Origin: Bemisia tabaci
Taxonomy: Eukaryota > Arthropoda > Insecta > Hemiptera > Aleyrodidae
Direction: 5' to 3'
DNA: 64,000 nucleotides
Assembly (NCBI RefSeq): GCF_918797505.1
Contig: NC_092799.1
Span: 13,602,295 to 13,666,294, forward strand
The number at the start of each line of letters is the position of its first letter. Position 1 is the first letter of the stretch. The position numbers were made by a program, and so were the translations under genes. The notes below the pieces were generated by a model. It had not been told where the DNA came from. It saw nothing but the letters and a program-made list of their open reading frames with translations, and made no database searches. This document shows, piece after piece, positions 50,301 to 58,358 of the stretch.

Positions 50301-53300
50301 TGTATTCTCCGCGCGCAGAAAAATCGATATATCGGAAAAGTGGCGCGCGGAATTATTTTCTGGTGCAGCGCCGGAAAAAACAGTTTTGACACGATCGGCG
50401 AGCAGGAATCGATATATCGAAAATTCTGCGCGCGGAACAGATTTGGAGCGTCGCGCCGGAAAAAATAGTTTTGACACAAACGGCGAGCAGGAATCGATAT
50501 ATCGAAAATTCCGCGCGCGGAACAGATTTGAAGCGGCGCGCCGACAAAAATAGTTTTGACACAAACGGCGCAAATATATCGAAAAACCGGCGCGGAATCC
50601 GGAAATTCAGAGATTTTCATCGAAAACGGGTTTTTTCTTTCCGCGCGCCGGAAAAATATTCCGCGCGCCAAAAAAAATTCCGCGCGCGCAAGAAAAGGGT
50701 TTTGACACTAACGGCGTTCCATAGTGAAACACGCGGGTCGCGGACTAAAGGAATTTACGTTGCGATCGCGTCAATTAGCAGAACATGTGCGTTATTCCGG
50801 TAATAAAGGTCGAACAATTACCATGACTGAAAAAAAGTCAAAAGTTTCAGGAAAAAATTCAGAAAATTGTATTGATAGGGAAGAAAAAAGAAAGAATACC
50901 ACCAAAAATTTATCGAAATTTTCAGGGCCAAAAAAGCACTATTCGGCGGGTCCAAAAACCGGATAGCGCGATTATCCGGCCGGATCCGGATACTCGCGAA
51001 AATCGTATCCGGCCGGAGCCGGATATCCGGTATCCGGCCGGATAATCCGGCAATCCGGATAATCGCCGGATACCCGGCCCAACTCTACTTTTGAGGATGC
51101 CTTTCTAAATTTCAAGGACTAGCATATTCAACTTGGTACCTAAGTTGACCAGAAAATGGTTGGTTTTGATGATTTCACATTGGCCGCTGATGCCATTTAA
51201 CCTTGAGAAAATTTGACAAATTAAAGAAAAGCTCCACTGACGACTTTGAAGTTTTCATATTTTCAATCTGGGGAACTTTTCTGACACTTTCATCCATAAA
51301 AATCCAAGGTACACTCTATTACAGGTATGGACAAATGGAATTTTAGAAAGTCGCCGAAACGTGTAGATTTGACAGCGCCCAATGGTACGACTGCGACGCC
51401 ATATTGAAAACTTATTTACTTTCTGTTCTGAGAGTGGGTCTCATCAATTTTGTGTTATTTTTCTGTGCTCCTAGTTAAGTTTTTTGTTATTTTGAGTTTT
51501 ATCAATTTTTTAAATCCATCTGATAGCTTATTGAAGCTCCCAGATCTGCCAGAACCTCATTTTGAACTACGCGGCAAAGACCGTATGACTTGCGACGTCA
51601 CTCGATGGCTTATACTCTCAGTGCCACTTCGGCACCCTGTTTGTCCATACCTGTAGTAGAGTGTACCTTAATAAAAATCAGGGTTGGTTTTCAGAAAAAC
51701 TAAAGCATTTTAAACAAATCTTATGCTGTGAATTAATTCCAATCTTCTCATCTATTTCAGTGTGGATTTGAGTGCGGAAGAAGGCGGTGGTTTTCTAGAA
51801 TTAGTCCCAGGTGGACGTGATATTGAAGTGACAGCTTCCAATGTCTATGACTATGTTCGCAAATATGCAGAATATAGGATGGTGAAAGCCCAAAGTAAAG
51901 CAATCGATGTAAGTGCAATCCTCTCTTTTTCAATTTTTCTGAACACTCTTAATCTCTCAAAATTGCAGAACAGTTAACTTGATATCAATGTAAGTTATAA
52001 AATATTCAAATTATTCAAGTGCACTCCCAAGGTGCAGCTTATTTCAACAAATTAAAATTGTGTTAGTTTGACAGCAAAAAGCTGTCTCAGAAATTTTGTG
52101 TACAGATTTTGTCAAATGACTCTTGCAAAAATTTAAAATTTTTTTTCTAAAATTGTATTCAAAGCTTTTAATCACTGATAAATTATGATAACAAAACTGT
52201 AGCTGTTGATTTCTATGTCCTCCAACTACTTCATTTTATGCAACAACTTCATGTAATGTCACCTGTTGTTGAAAGATATTTTTTCATTTATCATTTTCTT
52301 TTCTTTTTTTCCTGCAGGCTATTAGACAAGGTGTGTTCGATGTTCTGCCACCCTCTGCCTTGGATGGACTAACACCAGAAGACTTCAGACTATTACTAAA
52401 TGGTGTCGGAGACTTCAATGTATCCGTATTGATATCTTATACTAACTTCATAGATGAATCTAGTCCCAATCCTCACGAACCTAGCCCAAGACTGCTCAAA
52501 TTAAAGAGATGGTTGTGGTCCATAGTTGAAAAAATGACTCCGGTAGAAAGAATGGACTTGGTAAGTTTCGGCGTAGCTCATCACCCTATTACTCTGATCT
52601 TTTATCATAAGTATCCTATAACTTTTCTATTACTGCAAGAAGTAGAAATTTACTGGTGTAACTAACATTTTCTCAGTTTTAAAGTTTCAGTGATGAAACT
52701 AGAATAATTGTAAAACAAGCTCCTATTTAAAAGGGCATCACCAAGATAGCATCCGGAAATATTCCTCCTGCTGCAAGTGTACTTTCAGAAACATGCTCTC
52801 TTTGCCTCAATCCATGGTCAGTGCATTCACAAAGGCTGCATAGACCATGAATTTTGGCTGTGGGGTTTAGTCCTTGAATAACATCCATGGTGGGAAAGGT
52901 GTTTTAGAAAGCCTTTCTTGGTGTTGCAAGTCCAATGTTAAACTTTATACTCGTTTTTCGTGGTTGTATAATATCCTTAAAAATATCTGAATTAATTACC
53001 CAACACGTCATCACCATAATGATAATAAACACGACTGAATGCCTTTCGTACCTCTAATGATATTCAATAATCTCTGTTTCACACCAGGTTTACTTCTGGA
53101 CTGGATCGCCAGCTCTACCCGCTAGCGAAGATGGTTTCCAGCAAATGCCCAGTGTCACTGTGAGACCACCGGATGACTCATACCTTCCTTCTGCCAACAC
53201 TTGCATTTCTCGCCTTTACATCCCCCTCTACAGCTCTCGGTCGATTTTGAGACAGAAGTTAATGATAGCTATCAAGAGCAAAAACTTTGGATTCATCTAA
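17325..53300 (+). CDS. UBR5 (hyd): E3 ubiquitin-protein ligase UBR5 / hyperplastic discs (HECT type)
   Basis: 38 coding exons: 17325-17386, 18928-19134, 20199-20547, 21162-21376, 21764-21969, 22557-22762, 23169-23304, 24043-24175, 24729-24880, 25728-26075, 27460-27758, 28711-28831, 29148-29302, 30285-30564, 31053-31166, 31761-31880, 32339-32654, 32954-33249, 33728-33984, 34582-34820, 35199-35434, 36306-36630, 37183-37360, 37794-37938, 39020-39271, 39810-40279, 41183-41342, 42138-42230, 43480-43530, 43892-44149, 44865-45231, 46093-46245, 46568-47872, 48296-48428, 49132-49338, 51761-51908, 52318-52560, 53088-53300. All junctions keep frame except for one extra base in exon 30. After discounting it the product is about 3048 aa (human about 2799, fly about 2885). 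This nuclear/cytoplasmic ligase recognises N-degrons and builds ubiquitin chains. Domain order: conserved N-terminus ([12 protein letters not shown]), UBA, beta-propeller-like region, UBR box, acidic/Ser-rich linkers, MLLE inserted in a HECT domain, and the catalytic Cys 31 residues before the end, as in human. Confidence 0.94.
19273..19330. repeat. CAGGGGTGC-type transposon end fragment in UBR5 intron 2
   Basis: The segment beginning CAGGGGTGCAGAAAATGC resembles the left end of the complete element at 23393 and, more loosely, sequence near 48594. I could not find a matching right end, so it is probably a truncated hAT-type copy. Confidence 0.35.
20215..20310 (+). repeat. Glycine-rich low-complexity tract in UBR5 exon 3
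   Basis: Exon 3 encodes an almost pure Gly run with a few Ser/Ala, close to the Gly/Ser-rich segment at this place in vertebrate UBR5. The DNA is a GGN repeat and so prone to length change and sequencing error. The minus-strand Pro-rich ORF over it is a shadow. Confidence 0.8.
20470..21216 (+). other. UBR5 UBA domain (spans exons 3-4)
   Basis: Residues about 180-222, split by intron 3 (20548-21161). Key family strings are [19 protein letters not shown] and, after the junction, [19 protein letters not shown]. The UBA domain binds ubiquitin. The junction is phase 0 and restores the contiguous domain, which confirms the exon 3/4 splice. Confidence 0.9.
20641..20912. repeat. TCAGGGAA-rich repeat in UBR5 intron 3
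   Basis: The motif GTCAGGGAATTT or a close variant recurs several times in about 270 bases. The segment is bounded by short inverted ends TTGCCAC (20642-20648) and GTGGCAA (20903-20909). It looks like a transposon-derived dispersed repeat. No clear target duplication was found. Confidence 0.4.
23393..23586. mobile_element. Short non-autonomous hAT-type element, UBR5 intron 7
   Basis: The ends are CAGGGGTGCTGAAAATG and its imperfect complement finishing in TTCTGCACCCCTG. The flanks are CATTTAATG and CATTCAATG, a target duplication with one mismatch. CAGGGRTGC ends with duplications of about 8 bp are typical of hAT MITEs. At 194 bp it has no coding capacity. Confidence 0.65.
24927..25480. mobile_element. 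Non-autonomous DNA transposon with CAGGGTGTCTACT ends, UBR5 intron 9
   Basis: The terminal inverted repeats CAGGGTGTCTACT (24927-24939) and AGTAGACACCCTG (25468-25480) are perfect over 13 bases. The length is 554 bp. A second element with the same ends lies at 42618-42926. The interior is AT-rich without a supported ORF. No clear target duplication was seen here. Confidence 0.7.
26343..26984. mobile_element. Foldback element, UBR5 intron 10
   Basis: Long inverted arms start GAAAGGACCCCGCACACCTC (from 26343) and end with its complement at 26984. They stay alignable for about 170 bases with scattered substitutions and are separated by a spacer of about 300 bases centred near 26663. The short ORF 26536-26721 inside has no recognised domain. 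The transcribed intron could form a hairpin. Confidence 0.75.
27796..28326. mobile_element. Non-autonomous hAT-type element, copy 1, UBR5 intron 11
   Basis: A perfect 8-bp duplication AATTATGG (27788-27795 and 28327-28334) flanks a 531-bp AT-rich element. Its ends are imperfect inverted repeats (AGAGAATGGAAAA against TTTTCCAATCTCT). The interior is shared in the same orientation with the element at 35695-36168, for example the string GACGAAATTTGCC and several runs of AAAAATAACA. Confidence 0.75.
29332..29593. mobile_element. MITE-like foldback with ATATCGACGGTG ends, UBR5 intron 13
   Basis: About 40-base arms at 29332-29371 and 29552-29592 are near-perfect inverted repeats: ATATCGACGGTG at the left and CACCGTCGATAT at the right, followed inward by matching AAGTCGGCAATCACATAACT. 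No target duplication could be assigned. Confidence 0.7.
33916..34740 (+). other. UBR5 UBR-box zinc finger (spans exons 19-20)
   Basis: The domain is split by intron 19 (33985-34581), with a phase 0 junction. The conserved Cys/His ligands are all present in the translation: the CCNDTC pair, [21 protein letters not shown] and YCDCWE. The UBR box binds destabilising N-terminal residues (N-degrons). Nothing is missing relative to the family pattern as I know it. Confidence 0.93.
35695..36168. mobile_element. Non-autonomous hAT-type element, copy 2, UBR5 intron 21
   Basis: The ends are TAGACATCAGAAAAT and ATTTTCCAATGTCTA, and the length is 474 bp. The flanks GATATTAC and GGTATAAC are a decayed 8-bp duplication (6 of 8). 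It is the same family and orientation as 27796-28326: both contain GGAATCTGAAAACCAG, CCGTACATTTTCGTGAAAT and GACGAAATTTGCC. It ends 137 bases before the exon 22 acceptor. Confidence 0.75.
37974..38238 (-). mobile_element. Small non-autonomous Helitron-like element, UBR5 intron 24
   Basis: Read on the minus strand, the 3' end is a GC-rich hairpin (GGGGGCGCAGCCCC) followed directly by CTAG and then a host T, the Helitron 3' signature. The minus-strand 5' end reads TCTATAGTATAAAATC, close to the usual Helitron TCTATACTA start. There are no terminal inverted repeats and no target duplication. The length is about 265 bp. The interior holds further hairpins and tandem TGACACCCTCA-like units. The base before TC is C, not the expected A, so the exact 5' end is less sure. 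It starts 35 bases after the exon 24 donor. Confidence 0.65.
39379..39503. mobile_element. MITE-like inverted repeat, UBR5 intron 25
   Basis: The inverted ends AAATAAGTTTACGCAC (39379 on) and GTGTGTAAACTTATTT (to 39503) are followed inward by TATTAGAGTG and CACTCTAAAA, giving arms of about 26 bases in a 125-bp element. No target duplication was identified. Confidence 0.6.
42618..42926. mobile_element. Non-autonomous DNA transposon with CAGGGTGTCTAC ends, UBR5 intron 28
   Basis: CAGGGTGTCTAC at the left and GTAGACACCCTG at the right are perfect inverted ends, flanked on both sides by ATAGC (possible 5-bp duplication). The length is 309 bp. It belongs to the same terminal family as 24927-25480. 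The interior has repeated GTACTGAA and TCCGGAA words. Confidence 0.7.
43171..43190. repeat. Poly(A) homopolymer in UBR5 intron 28
   Basis: An uninterrupted A run of about 20 bases, AT-rich on both sides. It may be slippage or a retroposon tail, but no element body is recognisable next to it. Confidence 0.6.
44031..44036 (+). other. Apparent 1-base insertion (frameshift) in UBR5 exon 30
   Basis: Exon 30 reads as UBR5 up to [11 protein letters not shown] in one frame, then continues as UBR5-like IYYIRAM in the +1 frame. The exon 31 phase also needs one base fewer. Read as given, the frame runs into a TGA at 44143-44145, four bases before the exon 30 donor. A single extra base within TCTTGA explains both facts. 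Confidence 0.85.
47674..47850 (+). other. UBR5 MLLE (PABC) domain
   Basis: Residues about 2667-2725. The string [19 protein letters not shown] contains the MLLE core, which binds PAM2 motifs in partners such as PAIP proteins and GW182 in characterised family members. It is encoded wholly in exon 33, just after a Ser/Asn-rich linker made of AGT/AAT repeats. Confidence 0.93.
49740..51087. mobile_element. hAT-type element with a giant internal palindrome, UBR5 intron 35
   Basis: The ends TAGAGTTGGGCC and GGCCCAACTCTA are perfect 12-base inverted repeats, flanked by an exact 8-bp duplication CTTTTGAG (49732-49739 and 51088-51095). This is the hAT hallmark. The length is 1348 bp. Subterminal zones (about 49780-49880 and 50955-51075) are packed with CCGGATCCGG/TATCCGGCCGG motifs. 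Inside, 49994-50290 and 50428-50724 are inverted arms of about 297 bp with very few differences, around a 137-bp spacer. The arms are full of GCGCGCGGAA and TCGATATATCGA words. ORFs on both strands here are products of the symmetry. No transposase is encoded. Confidence 0.88.
51305..51670. mobile_element. Non-autonomous DNA transposon with 9-bp TSD, UBR5 intron 35
   Basis: The exact duplication ATAAAAATC (51296-51304 and 51671-51679) flanks a 366-bp element. Its inverted ends of about 30 bases begin CAAGGTACACTCTATTACAG and end AGAGTGTACCTTA. A 9-bp duplication fits Mutator-like elements best, but the superfamily is inferred only from that length. It has no coding capacity. It lies 217 bases right of the palindromic hAT element. 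Confidence 0.8.
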
Positions 53301-54806
53301 ATATGGTAAGCAGTCTCTCAAGTCTAAATTTCTCACTATCCGTTTTAGAAAAATAACTTTTCTACATTTAATGGATTAGTTTCTTGTCTTAAGCTTGTGC
53401 AATACTTTTCTCAGGTATGGTTTAACATTTTTGAGGACCAGTGCCAAAATTGACTATTAATTTTTTTGTGTAAACCTAAATGTAATTTTAATTTTTTGTG
53501 TTTACTCTCTTGTTTCAGGCCTCAACGACTGTGGAAAATAGAGGATACACTCCCACATCCAATGTGCATTCAAATATTCTTATTATACGTTAGCGTAGTC
53601 GCGGTAGCGATACTTGTCACGAAATCATTGCGAGTAAGATTTATCTTGTTTCGTTTGTAGAATATTTATTTTCCAATGAATAGAATAAATTGGTCGAACC
53701 TATTTTGTTAATGCTCCAATTTATGCTGACTGTGACCCCCACCCCTCCCCCCCTCTAATCCTCCCCCTTATCCTGTGAAATATTATTTGTAATATTCTGT
53801 ACATTATTTCATTTTAGTTTTATTTCTTTTTGTCTACTGATTAAGTACTCGCTTAAGTTTCATGTTGAAAGTTGTTTATTTTTTATCGTTCAATACTTTT
53901 CAAGTATTTAAACAATCAAGACTTTTTCTTCGCTAGCCTAGCTGACTAATTTCTTGCAGTGACAGTTGTGAATAATTCGAGACTCTGTTATACAAACTAT
54001 CGTGTTGTATCTGTTAAATATTAATATTATTATCTAATGATAGTGTAAATTGATTAATTAAAAAGAATATCTTTTTCGACTCAGTGACTTCTCTCTCCTA
54101 CTTCAAGTATTCCTCAATCTTTTTATATTTTTTCTCTCAGACAACAGGGTGGGAGTGGAGATAAATCATGTTAATATGAAAGGAATAGCTTGCTTTGAAT
54201 ACTGCTCAACTTCGTCATTTTTCGGTTCTATCTTTTATTTTCTTTTGTAAAAAGAAAACTTAAAGTAACATTTAGTGATATCATAATATTTCTTAAAGGA
54301 TAGAATATATGGTTGTTATTTCTTGCAAAAGGTAAAAAGAAAAGCAGAAATGTCGCAATTGAGTTGAGCAGTTTTCGAAGCAAGCCGTTCAAGCATGACT
54401 GATTTTTTTTGTCATTCTTCATCTTCTATGTTGATGATAGACAAGTGAAATCACATCAATGCAACAAAAGGTTTATCAAAAGTATATATAAATAATAAAA
54501 TTCATTAAATTCGAAATGAAGGTACAGTTTTATTATTCAAAAATTTACTTTAGTCTTACAAAATAATTTCAAGTCTAATTTTTAGGGCAACAATTTAAGG
54601 CTGTTATGTATTCTCTTAACATAACTATTGCCTCTCTAATCACACATTATCTTAGTTAAAGTAGGAGCTGGTTGAAAAATCCAGCAGAAAAGAGAATAAA
54701 TTTAACTTCTGATAGAAATACTAAAAAATATCACAGCCTGACTGAAAATATAAACATAACAGCAGTCTTCAAAACTCAAGACCTCTCTGTCCTTTACAGA
54801 GTTGAA
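53301..54806. other. UBR5 3' UTR and convergent UBR5/WASHC3 intergenic region
   Basis: Six bases after the UBR5 stop is a GTAAGC donor (53306), and a TTTCAG acceptor lies at 53519, so the 3' UTR probably contains a short intron. Plus-strand AATAAA words occur near 53683 and at 54494. No coding exon can be supported. The 64-aa ORF at 53466-53660 is most likely 3' UTR. Confidence 0.5.
54494..54534. terminator. Closely spaced opposing poly(A) signals
   Basis: AATAAA on the plus strand (54494-54499) is a candidate end for UBR5 transcripts. AATAAA on the minus strand (54529-54534) is a candidate end for WASHC3, 273 bases past its stop codon. If both are used, the two convergent transcripts overlap at their 3' ends. 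This rests on motif presence only. Confidence 0.35.
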
Positions 54807-56723
54807 TTATTTATCTAAGAGAGCAGGATCAACCCCTTCTTGCTGCATTTTTAGCTTGACCGCTGGCACAGGGACACCAAAATAAACCATTTTTTTATAC
54901 TTGGCAAGTAATGGATTCTCCTCTTTTGGGGCAACATCTTCGGGAACATCTGACGGAACATTTGGCGTCCCCTCTCCCTTTGAGTCAGCTGGAGTTTCGA
55001 TCTGAAAATAGGAAAAGGATAAAATAATGACAAATCAGTGAGAAGTGGCGAGTCAAATCAACCTGAAGTTAAGAGACTGTTCTGAATTAACGTACAGTTA
55101 TTTGAAATTTTATATTTTCATCAATATTTTGCCTTTCCATTTTTTTTTACTCTGCAAAACCAAGTATAGTTAAGGGACAGAAATCATCTGATTGTTAATC
55201 GGGCATTGTAAAGTTTTATTTTGAAATACCCCATGGCCGAGGAATTTTACTTTAGGAAGTAATCAGAAACCAGTCATTGCACAGTAAGTAATACAGTATT
55301 TTCACATGATGCAACTTTATCATGATCTTCATTGAACCTGAACTTACTAGTTGTGGCGTAAAGATGTACATGGATTCGCTTGCCACCACCTATAGTATTT
55401 TCTCTATGACTACAAGGCTTCATGACAGATAGTTGATGGAACCTTTTTCACATGATTTACACTTTTCAACAGCTTGCACTGATAATAGTTATGGTATCTG
55501 CGTAAACAGATTAAAAAGATATCCAAGTTTATTTGAAACAAAATCCAGAATTCTTTTATTTGAAGTTGTCCAAGCATTCAAGAATAGAGAGTTGAGCAGG
55601 GAGGTGCTTCATTTGATTGAAAGCCACAGTAACGACAAGAGATTTTATGACCTTGATTTTACTTTTATCAAAGATCAGCAATATGAGCAGTAAAAACTTT
55701 GTAAGATGATGAGCACATTCATGACCTGTTGTTATTTACCTCAATACTCAATACTGGAGTCTCTTCGATTTCAGGCTCTTCCTTTGGTGCTGGTTTTTCT
55801 GTCTGAGTTTCTGTTACAGTACTTGCTTCCACTTCAAGACCTGGTATTGAGCTTAACTACTCATGAAAATAAAAAATAAGAGAACATTTACAAACATTTT
55901 TCAATGCAAAAAATATCATGATTAGGCGGGCTATAAGTCGTTTAATAGATTCTTTTTTAGCAATCTTACTAAAATATGTATCTAGGCAAATACATCCGAG
56001 TGCACGAGCCCCTTTACTCCTTGCGCTCCTGACAATCTAGGTTTGAGCCAGCTAGATTTAGACTAGCCTGATGAGACTCAATTATGTTGGAGACACCTTT
56101 GTTAGTCTCGACAAAACTACATCCGTCAAAATTGAACAAAATAACACTGCACAGTATGCTAATACCTACTTGAAAAAAAGGTGAAAATATTGGCAAACAT
56201 ACCTTTGCTTCGAGGATACATAACGAGGCCTCCAGTTTCTGCATCCGCTCGTCCAATTTCTGCAGTTTACTCTCACATGAGATCAATAACTTGTTCAAAA
56301 ATGATACTGTTGTAATGATGAAATGGTTGACAAACGCAAGTGTTCTTTTCTGGCAAATAGGAGGAGCCTACAGTAAAAAAAAAACAGTATTATTAAAAGT
56401 TGTAGAAAAGCAGATTCAGAGGTTCATCGGAATTGTCCATCATCATCAAATATTATCCATTTCATTCCGACACTGTAAATGAGTGGTTGGCATTAGGGAA
56501 AACCAAATCCAAAAAACCTTCCGATGTTTTAAACCTAAAAGCCTTCAAAGGACCGAAGGTTTACAGATCGTTCGGATAAGCAACAAGTGCTTTACGTAAT
56601 GTGTTGAGTGGTCATCGTTAGGTTAGGTAGAGGTGCTAAGAGATTAGGAGCTTAATTTGAATTAAAATCGTAATATCCTGGAAGAAGAAACATGGGAAAT
56701 AAGATTACCTTGGACAAATCCAT
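54807..56723 (-). CDS. WASHC3 (CCDC53): WASH complex subunit 3 (CCDC53)
   Basis: Four coding exons on the minus strand join in frame: 56723-56709 (M-D-L-S-K), 56367-56203, 55856-55740 and 55001-54807 (stop 54809-54807), giving 163 aa. All junctions are phase 0. WASHC3 is a small core subunit of the WASH complex, which activates Arp2/3 on endosomes for retromer-linked sorting. Diagnostic segments are QKRTLAFVNHFIITTVSFLN, a heptad coiled coil (about 25-60, SKLQKLDERMQKLEASLCIL), LSSIPGLE at the exon 2/3 boundary and the C-terminal motif YKKMVYFGVPVPAVKLKMQQ followed by EGVDPALLD. The middle (about 68-125) is Pro/Glu/Thr-rich and presumably disordered. The length is slightly under human (194 aa). 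The 5-codon first exon is supported by its exact phase and by the family start DL-K. Confidence 0.9.
55473..55693 (+). other. Unrecognised plus-strand ORF segment inside a WASHC3 intron
   Basis: A 3' splice-site-like string (TTTTCAACAG) precedes an open stretch of 73 codons ending at TAA 55691-55693. Its composition looks protein-like: balanced charges, LFEVVQAFKNRELSREVLHL predicted helical. I do not recognise a family and find no partner exon upstream. It could be a gene fragment, a pseudogene or chance. Confidence 0.25.
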
Positions 56724-58358
56724 CGCTACAACTGTTCGATAAACCGGCAAAGGAACTAAGTAAAAATTATGTAACGGGCATTCTATGTAAGTGACTTAAA
56801 ACTTAACATCCTCACAATTTTGGAAACGTAGGTTACCAAGGTTTTTAATCATGTTCACTCTATTAAATTTCTACAATGGTCTTCGATGAGACGCAAGATA
56901 ACAAAATTAACTGATGGATAAAAGAATTTTGATCACTTTTTCACAGCTTGCTGATGCTGATAGCTGATAACAAAACAAAAGGCTCACTCCATGGATGAAT
57001 ATATACTAACGTATTAGGATGACTCAGTCCCATAAGGCCCCGTGTTAAAATCTGTGTTCGATTGTGAGGAGAACGGCTGACAGCACAGCGATCTTGTAGC
57101 GGTTTTTTGAACTAAATTTACAAGTAGTTGCACCATAGGCCAGTAGAGTGCGCTCGTGACACGAGCTCAGGTTCCCTGGCTTGATTCGCCCGCCAAATTC
57201 AAATTAATGATCTTGTTTTCCCCACTCATTCCAACTTTCCAAACTTAGCGAGTGATGAATTCTCTTCCAGAGCATGTTCTTATAAAATGAGTGGGAAATT
57301 TGAAATGGTAACAAGAACAATACTTTGGAGCAGAATTCATTTCTATCGCTAAATTTGGAAAGTTGGACTTTGAAAGGCATTGTTGTATTTTGTTAGAATG
57401 GCATATTCGTTTCAGTAAACAATTTGAGTTAGATAATTTGAACCTGGCATAATCATAATATGATTCAGAGGAGTTGATGAATTAATTACTTTGCAAGTAT
57501 GCATTGGTTTTATCCACAGGAATGTAAGAAAGAGGAACCACTGAATTTTCTTTTGGAGAGGAGAGGGTTTATTATTAGTATTAATTTAACTTAAAAAATC
57601 TATAATACAGTAAAAATATATTAGTTTAGGAAGCTATAAATGTGGCACAATGAGGGACTCACTGCACCGATGAGCGTACTCAGCTGAACATCACAATACA
57701 ATTTTAAGATTTTTCACAATTTAGAGGAAAAAACACAACAAAAAAATTAAATTAATTGCAGGTAGGTACAGAATGCAAGAACAATAATACATCTGTATGA
57801 GAGAAATGTTAGAAATAAAGTGTTAAGCAATATTAACAAAAATTCACATTCCATATCGGAAATGAATGGGTCACTAATTTTTTATAGCTAAAAGTAACGT
57901 GACAGAAATTTGATTTTATGCTTGAAGTATATCTGCCAGCAGAGATACTTCAATGAAATGCACGAATCAAAATGATAAACCTGTGCACAATGTTCATAAA
58001 AATCAGTTCATAAATTAAGTATCTGATATAGACACAGTTTAATAAAATGGAAGAGACAATTACGAGCAATTAAGATACATCTGTACACATTTATATTCAA
58101 GACCAAGTTTCTTTTCTTCAGAAAAGTTAATCTTTCTTCATTATGACTTCAAACACAATTAAGCAAGCTACAGGAACATTTACAAATTTACATATTTTTT
58201 AATTATGACCATCACTGAAGATAAAATTGAATCGTCGTGAAAATAGATGCAAGCACTGAACAATATATACTTTATAAAATAAACAAAAATTGCAAATTTA
58301 ATGACAAATATATGCATATAGTTGCATCAATGATCAGACTGAAAATCACAGTTGTATG
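56724..58358. other. Intergenic region between WASHC3 and the assembly gap
   Basis: No coding exon can be supported. The right half (57500-58358) is very AT-rich. The left part contains the WASHC3 promoter side and an inverted repeat at 57230-57367. Confidence 0.5.
57230..57367. repeat. Imperfect inverted repeat (MITE-like)
   Basis: TCCAACTTTCCAAACTTAGCG at the left faces CGCTAAATTTGGAAAGTTGGA at the right, and inward AGTGATGAATTCT faces AGAATTCATTTCT. Arms of about 35 bases are separated by about 68. The element type is unknown. Confidence 0.55.

Larger units (their letters stand above)
46975..53297 (+). other. UBR5 HECT catalytic domain (exons 33-38)
   Basis: The HECT N-lobe begins around [20 protein letters not shown] in exon 33 and includes [20 protein letters not shown]. 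It is interrupted by a linker carrying the MLLE domain and resumes with [16 protein letters not shown]. The C-lobe ends the protein. The catalytic Cys codon TGC is at 53202-53204, in the context ANTCISRLY. It forms the thioester with ubiquitin. The domain is intact. Confidence 0.95.

Noticed and set aside
50013..50671. Overlapping Arg-rich ORFs of 69-186 aa on both strands
   Set aside because: They repeat the same short peptides on both strands because the DNA is an inverted repeat rich in GCGCGC. They reflect symmetry, not coding.
53466..53660. 64-aa ORF with a hydrophobic stretch
   Set aside because: Falls in the UBR5 3' UTR after a likely UTR intron. No homology recognised and no start context support.
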